From positions 24,106 through 88,105 of the forward strand of contig CANMLW010000016.1 in the NCBI GenBank assembly GCA_947498705.1: DNA of 64,000 nt, written 5' to 3'. Both the position numbers and the translations under genes were made by a program. The DNA comes from an uncultured Aquimarina sp. (GTDB lineage Bacteria > Bacteroidota > Bacteroidia > Flavobacteriales > Flavobacteriaceae). This document shows, one piece after another, positions 8,620-17,711 of the stretch. The notes below the pieces were generated by a model, which worked only from the letters and a program-made list of their open reading frames with translations, was not told the origin of the DNA and did not search any database. The first letter of the stretch is position 1. Every line of letters begins with the position of its first letter.

Positions 8620-9343
8620 AAACCAAAAGAAGTTAATAAAGAGTTTATATCAAAAAAAATACCGAAAACAACATGGGATGTTTGTTGCAGAGGGTAAAAA
8701 AGTAATTTGTGAGTTTATTTATGCTGGTTTAAAACTACATTCTCTTTTTACTATTGATAACGGTGCTTTTGAAGTAGAATCAAAACTAGAGTTTGAGGTT
8801 ACTCAAAATGAATTAAAGCAACTAAGTTTTTTAGCAACTCCTCAGGTTGCTTTAGCTGTATTTTATATGCCTCTAAAAAACGTAATGTCTCAAGAAGGAT
8901 TAATTCTTGCGTTAGATGATGTTAGAGACCCGGGTAATTTGGGTACTATCATACGTTTATGTGATTGGTTTGGTGTTAAAAACCTGGTTTGCTCTTTAAA
9001 AACAGTTGATTGTTATAATCCAAAAGTTGTACAGGCTACAATGGGTTCTCTCACAAGGGTTCATGTAGTTTATACAGATTTGGAAAAGTTTTTACAAGAA
9101 AAAAAATCAACTATAAATGTTTTCGGAACTTTTATGGAAGGAAATTCTCTTTATAAAGAATCATTACCAGAAAATGGAATTATTGTAATGGGTAATGAAG
9201 CAAACGGTATTTCTGATACCATAGAAAAATTTGTGGATACTAAAATAACAATCCCTCGATTTGGATTGGATCAGAAAACAGAAAGCCTTAATGTAGCTAC
9301 AGCAACGGCTATTACACTAAGTGAGTTTAAAAGACGTGGGTAA
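8609..9343 (+). CDS. TrmH/SpoU-family RNA 2'-O-methyltransferase
   Basis: SPOUT-fold methyltransferase that puts a methyl group on a ribose of rRNA or tRNA. 244 residues from the ATG at 8609. An upstream TTG at 8585 is less likely because it would extend into the tamL promoter. The order is a substrate-binding N-domain (YRKQHGMFVAEGKKV, about 15-30) and a C-terminal SPOUT knot with the three SpoU motifs: DDVRDPGNLGTIIR with the conserved Asn and Arg, VMGNEANGIS, and the closing IPRFGLDQKTESLNVATA with LNVA. The exact target RNA base cannot be told. Confidence 0.9.
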   Translation: MVSKNQKKLIKSLYQKKYRKQHGMFVAEGKKVICEFIYAGLKLHSLFTIDNGAFEVESKLEFEVTQNELKQLSFLATPQVALAVFYMPLKNVMSQEGLILALDDVRDPGNLGTIIRLCDWFGVKNLVCSLKTVDCYNPKVVQATMGSLTRVHVVYTDLEKFLQEKKSTINVFGTFMEGNSLYKESLPENGIIVMGNEANGISDTIEKFVDTKITIPRFGLDQKTESLNVATATAITLSEFKRRG

Positions 9344-9356
9344 AAAAGAGATGTTT

Positions 9357-10064
9357 TTACTGAAATGTAAAATTAATAAATATCCCTCTTGATGACATCT
9401 TATCTATGGTAGATGTATAAGGACTATTAGGGTCATTATCTCGTACCAATTCGTCAGACATTGCAAATACGCCACGTATTGAAGGAGTAAATTTAAAGTA
9501 GTATAGATAGAGATCAATCCCAAAACCTATTTCAAAATAATTGGCATTGGTTTTCATTCTAAATTGGCCTGCACTGTTATCTTCGGGGTTTTTTTCATTA
9601 CTCGATAAATTAATAGATCTTGAGATCCCACCAACTATAAAAGGTTTGATATTATTAATTCTTTTTGTAGATACTTTTAGCAAAAGTGGAAGATGTACAT
9701 AGGTAGATTTTACTTCTCTTAATGATTCAAATTCTGTGGTAAACTGTGGATCAGTAAATCGTAAATTTCTAGTGTTAAAAGTAACAACAGGTTCGAATCT
9801 AAGGTCTAAATAATCGTTTATTCTCATATTTCCTAAGAGACCTACGGTAAAACCCATTGATTCATTGTGATCGATGTCTACAGCAGAGGCATTAGCATCA
9901 TAATCAAAATTAAAATCATAGAAGTTAAATCCTAAGATATATCCATAGCTAAATCTTGGTTTGTCAAAATTCTGAAGGTTTTGAACCTTTTCTTTAGAAA
10001 ACAATTGTGCACACAAATTTTGAGTGCATAATACGATAACAATTAAGATAAGTAATCTTTTCAT
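9357..10064 (-). CDS. porT: PorT-family T9SS outer-membrane protein
   Basis: 235 residues, with a signal peptide cut near QNLCAQ and an eight-strand-type outer-membrane barrel ending in phenylalanine (FINFTFQ). It matches the PorT/SprT family by length, by the opening FSYGYILGFNFYDF, and by its position directly after ubiE on the same strand, as in other Flavobacteriaceae. PorT is required for type IX secretion and gliding. The gap to ubiE is 86 bp. Its stop codon lies 13 bp from the end of the convergent methyltransferase gene. Confidence 0.88.
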   Translation of the reverse strand: MKRLLILIVIVLCTQNLCAQLFSKEKVQNLQNFDKPRFSYGYILGFNFYDFNFDYDANASAVDIDHNESMGFTVGLLGNMRINDYLDLRFEPVVTFNTRNLRFTDPQFTTEFESLREVKSTYVHLPLLLKVSTKRINNIKPFIVGGISRSINLSSNEKNPEDNSAGQFRMKTNANYFEIGFGIDLYLYYFKFTPSIRGVFAMSDELVRDNDPNSPYTSTIDKMSSRGIFINFTFQ

Positions 10065-10150
10065 CTAAATTAAAATTAACCTTTGTTCGATTAACACCCT
10101 TCATTAAAGCAGTTCATATATGTACTACCCGAATAATTTGTGTTACTATA

Positions 10151-10879
10151 TTATTTTGTGGCTGTATAAATTGTCGCAACACCAAAAGTCTGAGGGGTAT
10201 CCCTGACATCTATAAACCCAATTTTTTTCAAAATATTGTTGAAAGCTTCTCCATAAGGAAATGCTGCAGCACTTTTACTTAGATACGAATATGCTGATTT
10301 ATCCTTAGAAAATAACTTCCCTATAAGGGGTAAAATTTTTGTTGAATATACTTTGAATCCCTGTTTATAAGGGGTTTTTGTAGGTAAAGAAGTTTCTAAA
10401 ACAACAAAAACACCTCCTGGTCTAAGGACTCTAAAAATTTCGGAAAGACCTTTTTCAAGATTTTCGAAATTTCTAACACCAAATGCTACTGTAATTGCGT
10501 CAAAATAATTATCCTGATAGGGTAGATTTTCACTATCTCCTTGCACCATTGTAATAACAGGGCTTAGGTTATTGGCAGCAATCTTTTGTTTTCCAATTTC
10601 TAACATTCCAGTAGAAATATCCAAACCAATAATTTCTTTAGCACCTGTTTTTGAAAGCGTAATAGCAAGATCTCCTGTTCCTGTAGCTACATCCAGAATT
10701 CTATTAGGTTTAGAGTTTCCTACAAACTTAACTACTTTTTTACGCCACTTCACATCAATACCAAACGAGATTACTCTATTTAGACCATCATAATCCCCAG
10801 AGATGGTATCAAACATCTGGGTTACCTGTTCTTTTTTGGACTTTGTCTTATCTGTATAAGGAGTTATGTTCTCTGACAT
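10151..10879 (-). CDS. ubiE: Demethylmenaquinone methyltransferase
   Basis: SAM-dependent C-methyltransferase that makes menaquinone from demethylmenaquinone. 242 residues. Signatures are the opening YDGLNRVISFGIDVKWRKK, SAM motif I ILDVATGTGDLAI, IGLDISTGMLEIG, DNYFDAITVAFGVRNFE and RVLRPGGVFVVLE. Menaquinone is the usual quinone of Bacteroidota, so MenG would be an equally good name. It is the first gene of the ubiE-porT pair, with a TATATTTG box 16 bp upstream of the start. Confidence 0.96.
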   Translation of the reverse strand: MSENITPYTDKTKSKKEQVTQMFDTISGDYDGLNRVISFGIDVKWRKKVVKFVGNSKPNRILDVATGTGDLAITLSKTGAKEIIGLDISTGMLEIGKQKIAANNLSPVITMVQGDSENLPYQDNYFDAITVAFGVRNFENLEKGLSEIFRVLRPGGVFVVLETSLPTKTPYKQGFKVYSTKILPLIGKLFSKDKSAYSYLSKSAAAFPYGEAFNNILKKIGFIDVRDTPQTFGVATIYTATK

Positions 10880-10894
10880 TCAAAAAAATTTAGG

Positions 10895-10902
10895 CAAATA
10901 TA
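10895..10902 (-). promoter_or_regulatory. -7 promoter box of ubiE-porT
   Basis: TATATTTG on the minus strand, exact TAnnTTTG. The predicted transcript would have a very short leader (about 10 nt). Confidence 0.55.
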
Positions 10903-10979
10903 CATTTTTGAGTTTGATCCTCAGAATAGTTTTGAATTAAGTTAAAGGGAATCAAATTTTATCAGTTAATCAATTTACA

Positions 10980-10987
10980 CTATCTTT
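10980..10987 (+). promoter_or_regulatory. -7 promoter box of trkA-trkH
   Basis: TATCTTTG, exact TAnnTTTG, 102 bp before the trkA ATG at 11090. No clear TTG at -33. Confidence 0.5.
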
Positions 10988-11089
10988 GTACACTTTTATA
11001 TTTTAAGGTCTTATTTATTACCCTTTTTACGATAAGTTTCTGGCCTTGATTTGATTTTATCTTTAGATGGAAAACAATATACAAAACCA

Positions 11090-12439
11090 ATGAAAATCAT
11101 TATTGCCGGCGCAGGTGAGGTTGGATTTCATTTGGCGAAATTACTGTCCTTTGAATCACAGGATATTACACTTATAGATACAGATAAGGAATGCCTTAAT
11201 TATGCCGATACTCATTTAGATATACGTGTAATTAAAGGAGATTCGACTTCAATAGCAATACTTAAAGAAGCTAGAGTAGAAAATGTCGATATGGTTATAA
11301 GTGTAACCTCTAGTGAAACTACAAATATTACAATATGCGTATTGGCCAAACAATTAGGGGCAAAACGTACTATTGCCAGAATTTCTAATACAGAGTTTAT
11401 AGAAAATAAGGAAGAAGTAGGGTTTATTAAGTTTGGTATCGATGAATTGATCTCTCCAGAAGCGCTTGCTGCTAGCGAAATAGAACTACTCCTTAATCAA
11501 TCTGCATTTCATGATAGTTATGAGTTTGAAAATGGCGCGTTGACCATGGTAGGTACTACCTTGTTAAAAGAAGCATTGTTTGTAGGCAAGTCGGTTCGAG
11601 AAGCTGCAGAAGTTTTTCCAGAACTGCACTTTATGCCAATTGCAATTCAGCGTTTAGGAACCCAATACACACTTATACCTAGAGGAGACACGATTTTTAA
11701 AGAAGGTGATCAGGTATATTTTGTAACCTCTAAAGGAGGAGTTGAGGAGTTGTATAAACTTACTGGTAAGGTTAAAGAGGATATTAGAAATGTAATGATC
11801 CTTGGAGGAAGTAAAATTGGATATAAAACCTCTAGAGACCTTTGTGATCATAAGTTTAGAGTAAAACTTATAGAAAAAGATAAAGAGAAAGCTTTTGATT
11901 TGGCAGATGAACTACCGGCCGCATTAATAATTAATGGAGACGGAAGAGATGTAGAGCTTTTGCAAGAAGAAGGTATTGATGATATGGATGCGTTTATTGC
12001 AGTAACAGGTAATTCTGAAACGAACATCATGTCATGTCTGGTTGCAAAATCAAAAGGAATAAGAAAAACAATTGCACTGGTAGAGAATATGGATTATTTT
12101 CATTTATCTCATTCTATCGGTATTGATACATTAATTAATAAAAAACTCCTGGCAGCCAATAATATATTTCGTTTTATAAGAAAAGGAGAAGTGGTGGCAA
12201 TGACCAAGCTTAATAATATGAATGCCGAACTTCTGGAATTTATTGTTAAGCCAGATTCAGAAGTAAGTGATAACTTTATTAAAGACCTGGATTTTCCTCG
12301 TTCTGCAATTATTGCAGGTGTAATACGAGACGGAGATGGGATGATCCCTTTAGGAGATTTTTATATTCAGGCAGGGGATCGGGTAGTAGTATGCTGTTTG
12401 CCAAAATCTATTAAAAAAATAGAAAAACTTTTCTTATAG
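11090..12439 (+). CDS. trkA: Trk potassium uptake regulatory subunit TrkA
   Basis: Cytoplasmic nucleotide-binding gate of the Trk K+ uptake system. 449 residues from the ATG at 11090. A TTG at 11051 would add 13 residues ahead of the Rossmann strand and is rejected. The layout is RCK-N1 (MKIIIAGAGEVGFHLAKLL, GxGxxG type), RCK-C1 (about 140-225), RCK-N2 (VMILGGSKIGYKTSRDL, with the glycine pattern changed to GGSKIG) and RCK-C2 (about 370-449). This is the two-tandem-domain form typical of TrkA. It is followed by trkH after 2 bp, so the two are one operon. Confidence 0.95.
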   Translation: MKIIIAGAGEVGFHLAKLLSFESQDITLIDTDKECLNYADTHLDIRVIKGDSTSIAILKEARVENVDMVISVTSSETTNITICVLAKQLGAKRTIARISNTEFIENKEEVGFIKFGIDELISPEALAASEIELLLNQSAFHDSYEFENGALTMVGTTLLKEALFVGKSVREAAEVFPELHFMPIAIQRLGTQYTLIPRGDTIFKEGDQVYFVTSKGGVEELYKLTGKVKEDIRNVMILGGSKIGYKTSRDLCDHKFRVKLIEKDKEKAFDLADELPAALIINGDGRDVELLQEEGIDDMDAFIAVTGNSETNIMSCLVAKSKGIRKTIALVENMDYFHLSHSIGIDTLINKKLLAANNIFRFIRKGEVVAMTKLNNMNAELLEFIVKPDSEVSDNFIKDLDFPRSAIIAGVIRDGDGMIPLGDFYIQAGDRVVVCCLPKSIKKIEKLFL

Positions 12440-12441
12440 TA

Positions 12442-13938
12442 ATGCCAAAGTTAAATTATAAAATTATACAACACATTATGGGGCTTTTGTTGCTCTGTAA
12501 TGGTGGTTTTATGTTATTGGCAACCGTTATTAGTTTTGCGTATAAAGATGGCGTGACCTTAGAGATTATGATGGCTTCTTTGGCAACAATGTTTGTCGGG
12601 ATTGTACTGATGTTTTTAACCAGAGAGCATAAAAAAGAAGTTAATAAGCGTGAAGGTTATATTGTGGTAACCTTTGGTTGGATATTTATGTCTTTAAGTG
12701 GTACATTGCCGTATTTGTTTTCTGGGGCTATACCTTCTTTTACAAACGCATTTTTTGAAACAATGTCTGGGTATACCACTACAGGAGCTACGATTCTTAA
12801 TGAAATAGAGATTATTCCTAAAGGTATTTTGTTTTGGCGTAGTTTGACACACTGGATAGGAGGTATGGGAATCATTGTACTTGCAATAGCTATCTTGCCT
12901 CTACTGGGGATAGGTGGTATGCAGTTGTTTGCTGCAGAAGCACCGGGTCCAAGTGCAGATAAATTGCATCCAAGGATTACAGATACTGCCAAACGATTAT
13001 GGCTTATTTATTTTGGATATACAGCTGCAGAAACAATTCTTCTTAAGCTTGCAGGGATGAACTTTTTTGATGCAATTAATCATGCTTTAAGTACACTTTC
13101 TACTGGAGGTTTTTCTACAAAAAATGCAAGTGTGGCGTATTGGAATGATCAACCTATTATACAATATATTATTATATTGTTTATGTTTTTGGCAGGAATG
13201 AATTTTGTTCTTAGTTATTTTGGTTTTAAGGGTAAGGTTCAGAAAATTATCAAAGATGAAGAGTTTAAATTGTATTCTTTGTTTGTTCTTGTTTTTAGTA
13301 TAATTGCAGCGTTTGTGATTTATTTTAAAACAGACCCTTCTCTTTCTTCTATTGATCATCCTATGGTATGGGGTAAGGCAGAAAGTGCCTTTCGTCATGC
13401 TTTGTTTCAGGTGTTGGCAGTGATTACTACAACTGGTTTTGTAAGTGCCGATTTTACTATGTGGACCTCTTTTTTAACAGTTTTTTTCTTTGGTATTATG
13501 TTTTTAGGAGGATCGGCAGGATCGACATCAGGAGGTATGAAAGTAGTTCGACATTTAATAACTATTCGAAATGGTATTTTAGAATTTAAACGAACTTTAC
13601 ACCCCAGAGCAGTATTACCAGTGCGATATAATACCAAAGCAGTTTCTAAAGAGATTGTGTTTAATATACTAGCATTTTTTGTACTGTATATGTTGTCTTT
13701 TATAATTGGTGCGGTAGTATTGGGAGCATTAGGTCTCGATTTTGAAACAGCTATAGGTGGAGCCGCTTCTTCTCTTGGGAATGTTGGGCCAGCTTTTGGA
13801 AAACTAAGTCCCGTTAATAACTTCGATATACTACCAGCTTTTGGAAAATGGTGGTGTTCCTTCCTAATGCTTATAGGTAGATTAGAACTTTTTACGGTTT
13901 TAATATTACTTACTCCTTTTTTCTGGAGAAATAGATAA
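12442..13938 (+). CDS. trkH: Trk potassium transporter membrane subunit TrkH
   Basis: 498 residues, an inner-membrane K+ channel-like transporter with about ten hydrophobic helices in four pseudo-repeats. The selectivity-filter regions are visible: TTTGATIL, STLSTGGFSTK, TTTGFVSADF and SSLGNVGPAFG. The segment THWIGGMGIIVLAIAILPLLGIGGMQLF is highly conserved in TrkH. It is translationally close-coupled to trkA (2 bp). Confidence 0.96.
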   Translation: MPKLNYKIIQHIMGLLLLCNGGFMLLATVISFAYKDGVTLEIMMASLATMFVGIVLMFLTREHKKEVNKREGYIVVTFGWIFMSLSGTLPYLFSGAIPSFTNAFFETMSGYTTTGATILNEIEIIPKGILFWRSLTHWIGGMGIIVLAIAILPLLGIGGMQLFAAEAPGPSADKLHPRITDTAKRLWLIYFGYTAAETILLKLAGMNFFDAINHALSTLSTGGFSTKNASVAYWNDQPIIQYIIILFMFLAGMNFVLSYFGFKGKVQKIIKDEEFKLYSLFVLVFSIIAAFVIYFKTDPSLSSIDHPMVWGKAESAFRHALFQVLAVITTTGFVSADFTMWTSFLTVFFFGIMFLGGSAGSTSGGMKVVRHLITIRNGILEFKRTLHPRAVLPVRYNTKAVSKEIVFNILAFFVLYMLSFIIGAVVLGALGLDFETAIGGAASSLGNVGPAFGKLSPVNNFDILPAFGKWWCSFLMLIGRLELFTVLILLTPFFWRNR

Positions 13939-14017
13939 ATCTAAGTAGTATACAAGATATTGTTATTCAAAAGATGCAATTCTTAATAGTGCACTTACTA
14001 TTAAGAAGATCTAATCT

Positions 14018-14305
14018 TTATTGCATTCTCCAATCCCAATTTGCAGAACAATAAGGAAGTGTGTCCCAAAGTTCTGTTACTTTTAAGATAGTATCTTTGA
14101 CTCTTCCGGTAATGCTTTCAAAATATTGCTCTTCAAGTAAGAAAATATCTAAAATAGATTCGTAATATCCCACATAATTAGGATTGAATTCTTTTTCGGG
14201 AATAATGTTTAGAATTTCATCATCTGTTTGAGAAATATCAAAATTTTCTTTGAAAATATCTAAGACATTTTTTTTAACAATACGCTCTTTTTCGAGAGTG
14301 TTCAT
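14018..14305 (-). CDS. Small hypothetical acidic protein
   Basis: 95 residues without signal peptide or membrane segment. The N-terminal half is acidic (FDISQTDDEILNIIPEKEFN) and the end aromatic (SANWDWRMQ). It is preceded by a 299-bp gap holding the aminotransferase terminator and is convergent with trkH. No family recognised. It is possibly real because the frame is open from a good ATG over the whole space between its neighbours and the composition is protein-like. Confidence 0.5.
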   Translation of the reverse strand: MNTLEKERIVKKNVLDIFKENFDISQTDDEILNIIPEKEFNPNYVGYYESILDIFLLEEQYFESITGRVKDTILKVTELWDTLPYCSANWDWRMQ

Positions 14306-14539
14306 GACAATTGTTTTAAGTTGGTGTTAACGAGATACTTAGTTTTTTTAGGGTATTTCTAAGCATTTCGAAGGGTCTAATATAACATCATTTTTTATTT
14401 TTTAGTATTAAATAATCCTTTTAAATTTCTAAAATATGGTTAAAATTTTCAAACAAATGTATTACCGTAATTTGGTTACGTTTTATTTGTATTTTCTAGT
14501 GTTTACGGGGTGAAACGGAGTTTTAAGCTCTGCAAAATA

Positions 14540-14575
14540 AAAACCGATTGCATAAAATCTTATACAATCGGTTTT
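14540..14575. terminator. Terminator after the aminotransferase gene
   Basis: AAAACCGATTG (14540-14550) pairs perfectly with CAATCGGTTTT (14565-14575), with T-runs on both sides. It lies 30 bp beyond the minus-strand aminotransferase stop. The remaining 14306-14539 is AT-rich with no gene seen. Confidence 0.8.
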
Positions 14576-14604
14576 GGCTTTTTTTTTAAGAAAAAGTGGT
14601 TAGC

Positions 14605-15819
14605 TTAACTAACTGCTTTTTTTATTCTATCGATAGCTTCAATAATTTCTTTGGTACTTGCTGCATAAGAAATTCTTATACAATTACTATTACCAAATGC
14701 TATTCCTGTGACTGTAGCTACATTTGCTTCTTCTAAAATAAACATAGAAAAATCTGTAGCATTTTCTATAGTATGTCCTTGTAATGTTTTTCCAAAATAG
14801 TAAGAAATATCAGGAAAAACGTAAAAAGCACCTTCAGGCTCATTACACTCAAAGCCAGGAATGTCAGCTAATAAGCCTAATATCAATTTTCTACGCTCCT
14901 TAAACTCATCTATCATGTATTGAATCTTGCTTACTGGTGCTTCTAGTGCGGTAATTACTGCTCTTTGTGCAATACAATTTGCTCCGCTGGTAACCTGTCC
15001 TTGTATTTTGTTACATGCTCTTGCAATGGCTTCGGGAGCACCGATATATCCAATTCTCCATCCTGTCATTGCAAATGCTTTGGCAACACCATTAACCGTG
15101 ACTGTTCTGTTGTACATGTCCTCGAATTGTGCCATAGATGCATGACTACCACTACCTTTATAGTTGATATGCTCGTATATCTCATCACTTACAACAATGA
15201 TATCGGGATACTTTTGTAGTACATCTGCCAATGCTCTTAATTCTTCTTTGCTATAAATAGACCCACTTGGGTTGCAAGGAGAACTATACCATAACATTTT
15301 TGTTTTTGGTGTGATTGCTTTTTCTAGTTGCGATGCGGTCATTTTAAAATCTGTATCTATAGAAGTTGCTACTTCTACAGGAACCCCACCCGCTAGTTTT
15401 ACGATATCGCTATAACTAACCCAGTAAGGACAAGGTAGAATTACTTCGTCGCCGGGATTAAGGTATACTTGAGCAACATTGTATAGAGATTGCTTGGCAC
15501 CAGTAGATACGACAATTTGAGAGCGATCATAAATAAGATTATTGTCACGCTTAAATTTTGTAATTATTGCGTCTTTTAATTCAACATACCCATCTACAGG
15601 TGTATACGAGTTATAGTCGTCATTGATAGCTTGTATAGCAGCTTCTTTAATGAAATCAGGGGTGTTAAAATCAGGTTCTCCCAAGCTAAGACCAATAATG
15701 TCTTTACCTTCTGCTTTAAGCTCTCTGGACTTTGCTGCCATGGCTAAGGTAGCAGATGCTTTTAAGGCCTTAATTTTGTCTGATAACAGGATTCTGGTTT
15801 CTGATACTTTTGTACTCAT
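14605..15819 (-). CDS. aspC: PLP-dependent aspartate aminotransferase (class I, subgroup I-gamma)
   Basis: Transfers amino groups between aspartate and 2-oxoglutarate (or a related pair). 404 residues. Visible are LGEPDFNTPDFI, STGAKQSLYNV for the phosphate pocket, SSPCNPSG with the conserved Asn-Pro, SDEIYE (D212) and the PLP lysine in NGVAKAFAMTGWRIGY (K247), followed by the conserved RISYA near the end. Substrate choice within the family cannot be read from motifs alone. It starts 18 bp after the desaturase stop on the same strand, so the two genes are probably cotranscribed, and it ends at a strong terminator. Confidence 0.9.
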   Translation of the reverse strand: MSTKVSETRILLSDKIKALKASATLAMAAKSRELKAEGKDIIGLSLGEPDFNTPDFIKEAAIQAINDDYNSYTPVDGYVELKDAIITKFKRDNNLIYDRSQIVVSTGAKQSLYNVAQVYLNPGDEVILPCPYWVSYSDIVKLAGGVPVEVATSIDTDFKMTASQLEKAITPKTKMLWYSSPCNPSGSIYSKEELRALADVLQKYPDIIVVSDEIYEHINYKGSGSHASMAQFEDMYNRTVTVNGVAKAFAMTGWRIGYIGAPEAIARACNKIQGQVTSGANCIAQRAVITALEAPVSKIQYMIDEFKERRKLILGLLADIPGFECNEPEGAFYVFPDISYYFGKTLQGHTIENATDFSMFILEEANVATVTGIAFGNSNCIRISYAASTKEIIEAIDRIKKAVS

Positions 15820-15837
15820 TGTGGTGAAATAAAATAA

Positions 15838-16938
15838 TTATGATTGTATTGCAGGCTTTATCCCCATTTCTTTAAGATGTTTGAAATGAGCAATAATAGC
15901 TTTGCGTGTGGTTTTATACTCGTGATAAGGTAAATTAAATTCTAAAGCAGTTTCTTTTACAATTTTAGAAATTTTGGTGTAATGTATATGGCTAATATGT
16001 GGAAAAATATGATGCTCTACCTGATGATTTAATCCGCCTGTAAACCAATTTACAAGTCTGTTTTTTGTAGAGAAATTTACAGTTGTAAATAATTGATGAA
16101 TGGCCCATGAGTTTTTCATATTACCTTCATTATCTGGTAAGGGCATTTCTGTGTCTTCTACAATATGCGCCAACTGAAAAACAATACTCAAAATTAATCC
16201 AGCTATGTAATGCATAACAAAAAAACCAATTAATATTTTCCACCAGGCAATAGACATAATAATCATCGGAATAACAATCCAAATCAATATGTATATTATT
16301 TTGGTAACTACAACAGTACTCCATTGTTTTAGAGGGCTAGGCAGTTTTCCATATGAAAGTTTACGAGCTAGGTAATTTTTTGTCTGTTTAAAATCAGTCG
16401 TTAATGCCCAGTTAAAAGTTAATAGACCGTAAAGGAATATTGAATAGTAATGTTGAAACTTATGAAAACGTCTCCATTTGGCATGTTTGGTAAAACGAAT
16501 CACTCTCCCCGCATCCATGTCTTCGTCATGGCCATGTATATTAGTGTAAGTGTGATGTAATACATTGTGCTGTACTTGCCAATTATAAACATTGCCAGCA
16601 AGTATATACATGCTGCTACCCATTAGTTTGTTGATCCATTTTTTTGAAGAATACGACCCATGATTGCCATCATGCATAACATTCATGCCGACACCTGCCA
16701 TTCCTATTCCCATAACAATAGTAAGTAAAAGCATTAACCATTGATTAATATCAAGAGTTAACATTAAGAAATATGGAGTCAGAAAAAGGGAAAACATTAC
16801 GATAGTTTTTAGATGTAGACGCCAGTTTCCGGTACGTTTAATATTATTTTCTTTAAAATATTGATTTACGCGCTTATTCAATGTTTTAAAGAACTTAGTA
16901 GAATCTGTTCTGCTAAAACGTATGTTTGTTGAAGCCAT
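15838..16938 (-). CDS. Membrane fatty-acid desaturase
   Basis: Di-iron integral-membrane desaturase that puts double bonds into acyl chains. 366 residues from the ATG at 16938 (MASTNIRF). An ATG 12 codons upstream is less plausible. The three histidine boxes are HDGNH (89-93), HNVLHH (124-129) and NHQVEHH near 300. The third box has the Q-x-x-H-H form typical of front-end desaturases, but there is no N-terminal cytochrome b5 domain. Several hydrophobic helices lie between the boxes. A TAATTTTG promoter box lies 34 bp upstream. It probably adjusts membrane fluidity. Regiospecificity is unknown. Confidence 0.9.
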   Translation of the reverse strand: MASTNIRFSRTDSTKFFKTLNKRVNQYFKENNIKRTGNWRLHLKTIVMFSLFLTPYFLMLTLDINQWLMLLLTIVMGIGMAGVGMNVMHDGNHGSYSSKKWINKLMGSSMYILAGNVYNWQVQHNVLHHTYTNIHGHDEDMDAGRVIRFTKHAKWRRFHKFQHYYSIFLYGLLTFNWALTTDFKQTKNYLARKLSYGKLPSPLKQWSTVVVTKIIYILIWIVIPMIIMSIAWWKILIGFFVMHYIAGLILSIVFQLAHIVEDTEMPLPDNEGNMKNSWAIHQLFTTVNFSTKNRLVNWFTGGLNHQVEHHIFPHISHIHYTKISKIVKETALEFNLPYHEYKTTRKAIIAHFKHLKEMGIKPAIQS

Positions 16939-16971
16939 AGGTATTGAGGTTGATGACCAAATTTTATATGT

Positions 16972-16979
16972 CAAAATTA
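16972..16979 (-). promoter_or_regulatory. -7 promoter box of desaturase-aminotransferase
   Basis: TAATTTTG on the minus strand matches TAnnTTTG. It supports the shorter start of the desaturase because transcription would begin at about 16965, inside the longer frame. Confidence 0.45.
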
Positions 16980-17050
16980 TATTTGGTAAAGTTAGGTATT
17001 TAAATTTTTTTAAGTTCCTAAAAAGAAATGAAATATATCATCTTAACGTG

Positions 17051-17058
17051 TATTTTTG
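17051..17058 (+). promoter_or_regulatory. -7 promoter box of rsmG
   Basis: TATTTTTG, exact TAnnTTTG, 20 bp before the ATG at 17079. It argues against the in-frame upstream ATG at 17028. Confidence 0.55.
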
Positions 17059-17078
17059 TGTTCAAATTTAAATTATTG

Positions 17079-17708
17079 ATGGATATTCTATTAAAATATT
17101 TTCCAGACCTAAGCGAAGAACAAAGAAATCAGTTTACCAAACTTGAAAAGTTGTATAGAGATTGGAATGCAAAAATAAATGTGATTTCTCGTAAAGATAT
17201 CGAATCTCTGTATGAACGACATGTTTTGCATTCTTTGGGAATTGCAAAAGTTATGAGTTTTAAATCAGGCACACATGTTATGGATGTCGGTACAGGTGGA
17301 GGTTTTCCGGGTATCCCTTTAGCAATCCTTTTTCCTGAAACCAAATTTTATTTAATAGATGTAATTGCCAAGAAGATAAAAGTTGTAAACGAGGTTGCAA
17401 AAGCATTGGGGTTAGAGAATGTTGTAGCAGAACAAAGAAGAGCGGGAACTTTTGAAGATAAGTTTGATTTTATAGTAAGCAGAGCGGTGACCAATATGCC
17501 GGATTTTGTGAAATGGATTCGAAAAAATACCAAAAAGAAGAATGAAAACGAACTGCAAAATGGTATTTTGTATCTTAAGGGAGGAGATCTAACAGAAGAA
17601 TTATCGTTGTATCCAAAAGCATTGCAACACGATCTCTCAGACTTTTTTGAAGAATCATTTTTTGAAACTAAAAAAGTGGTGTATATGCCCTTGAAGTATA
17701 AGGTGTAA
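17079..17708 (+). CDS. rsmG: 16S rRNA (guanine-N7)-methyltransferase RsmG
   Basis: Methylates G527 (E. coli numbering) of 16S rRNA. 209 residues from the ATG at 17079, chosen because a promoter box at 17051 lies inside the longer alternative and the shorter form matches the family length. Signatures are WNAKINVISRKDIESLYERHVLHSL, the SAM loop VMDVGTGGGFPGIPLAI and FDFIVSRAV. It ends 3 bp from the stop of the convergent LytTR gene with no terminator between them. Confidence 0.95.
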   Translation: MDILLKYFPDLSEEQRNQFTKLEKLYRDWNAKINVISRKDIESLYERHVLHSLGIAKVMSFKSGTHVMDVGTGGGFPGIPLAILFPETKFYLIDVIAKKIKVVNEVAKALGLENVVAEQRRAGTFEDKFDFIVSRAVTNMPDFVKWIRKNTKKKNENELQNGILYLKGGDLTEELSLYPKALQHDLSDFFEESFFETKKVVYMPLKYKV

Positions 17709-17711
17709 TGG

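Noticed and set aside
9790..9802. GGTTCGAATCT, like a tRNA T-arm
   Set aside because: It lies inside the conserved porT coding sequence, and no acceptor, D or anticodon arms can be folded around it.
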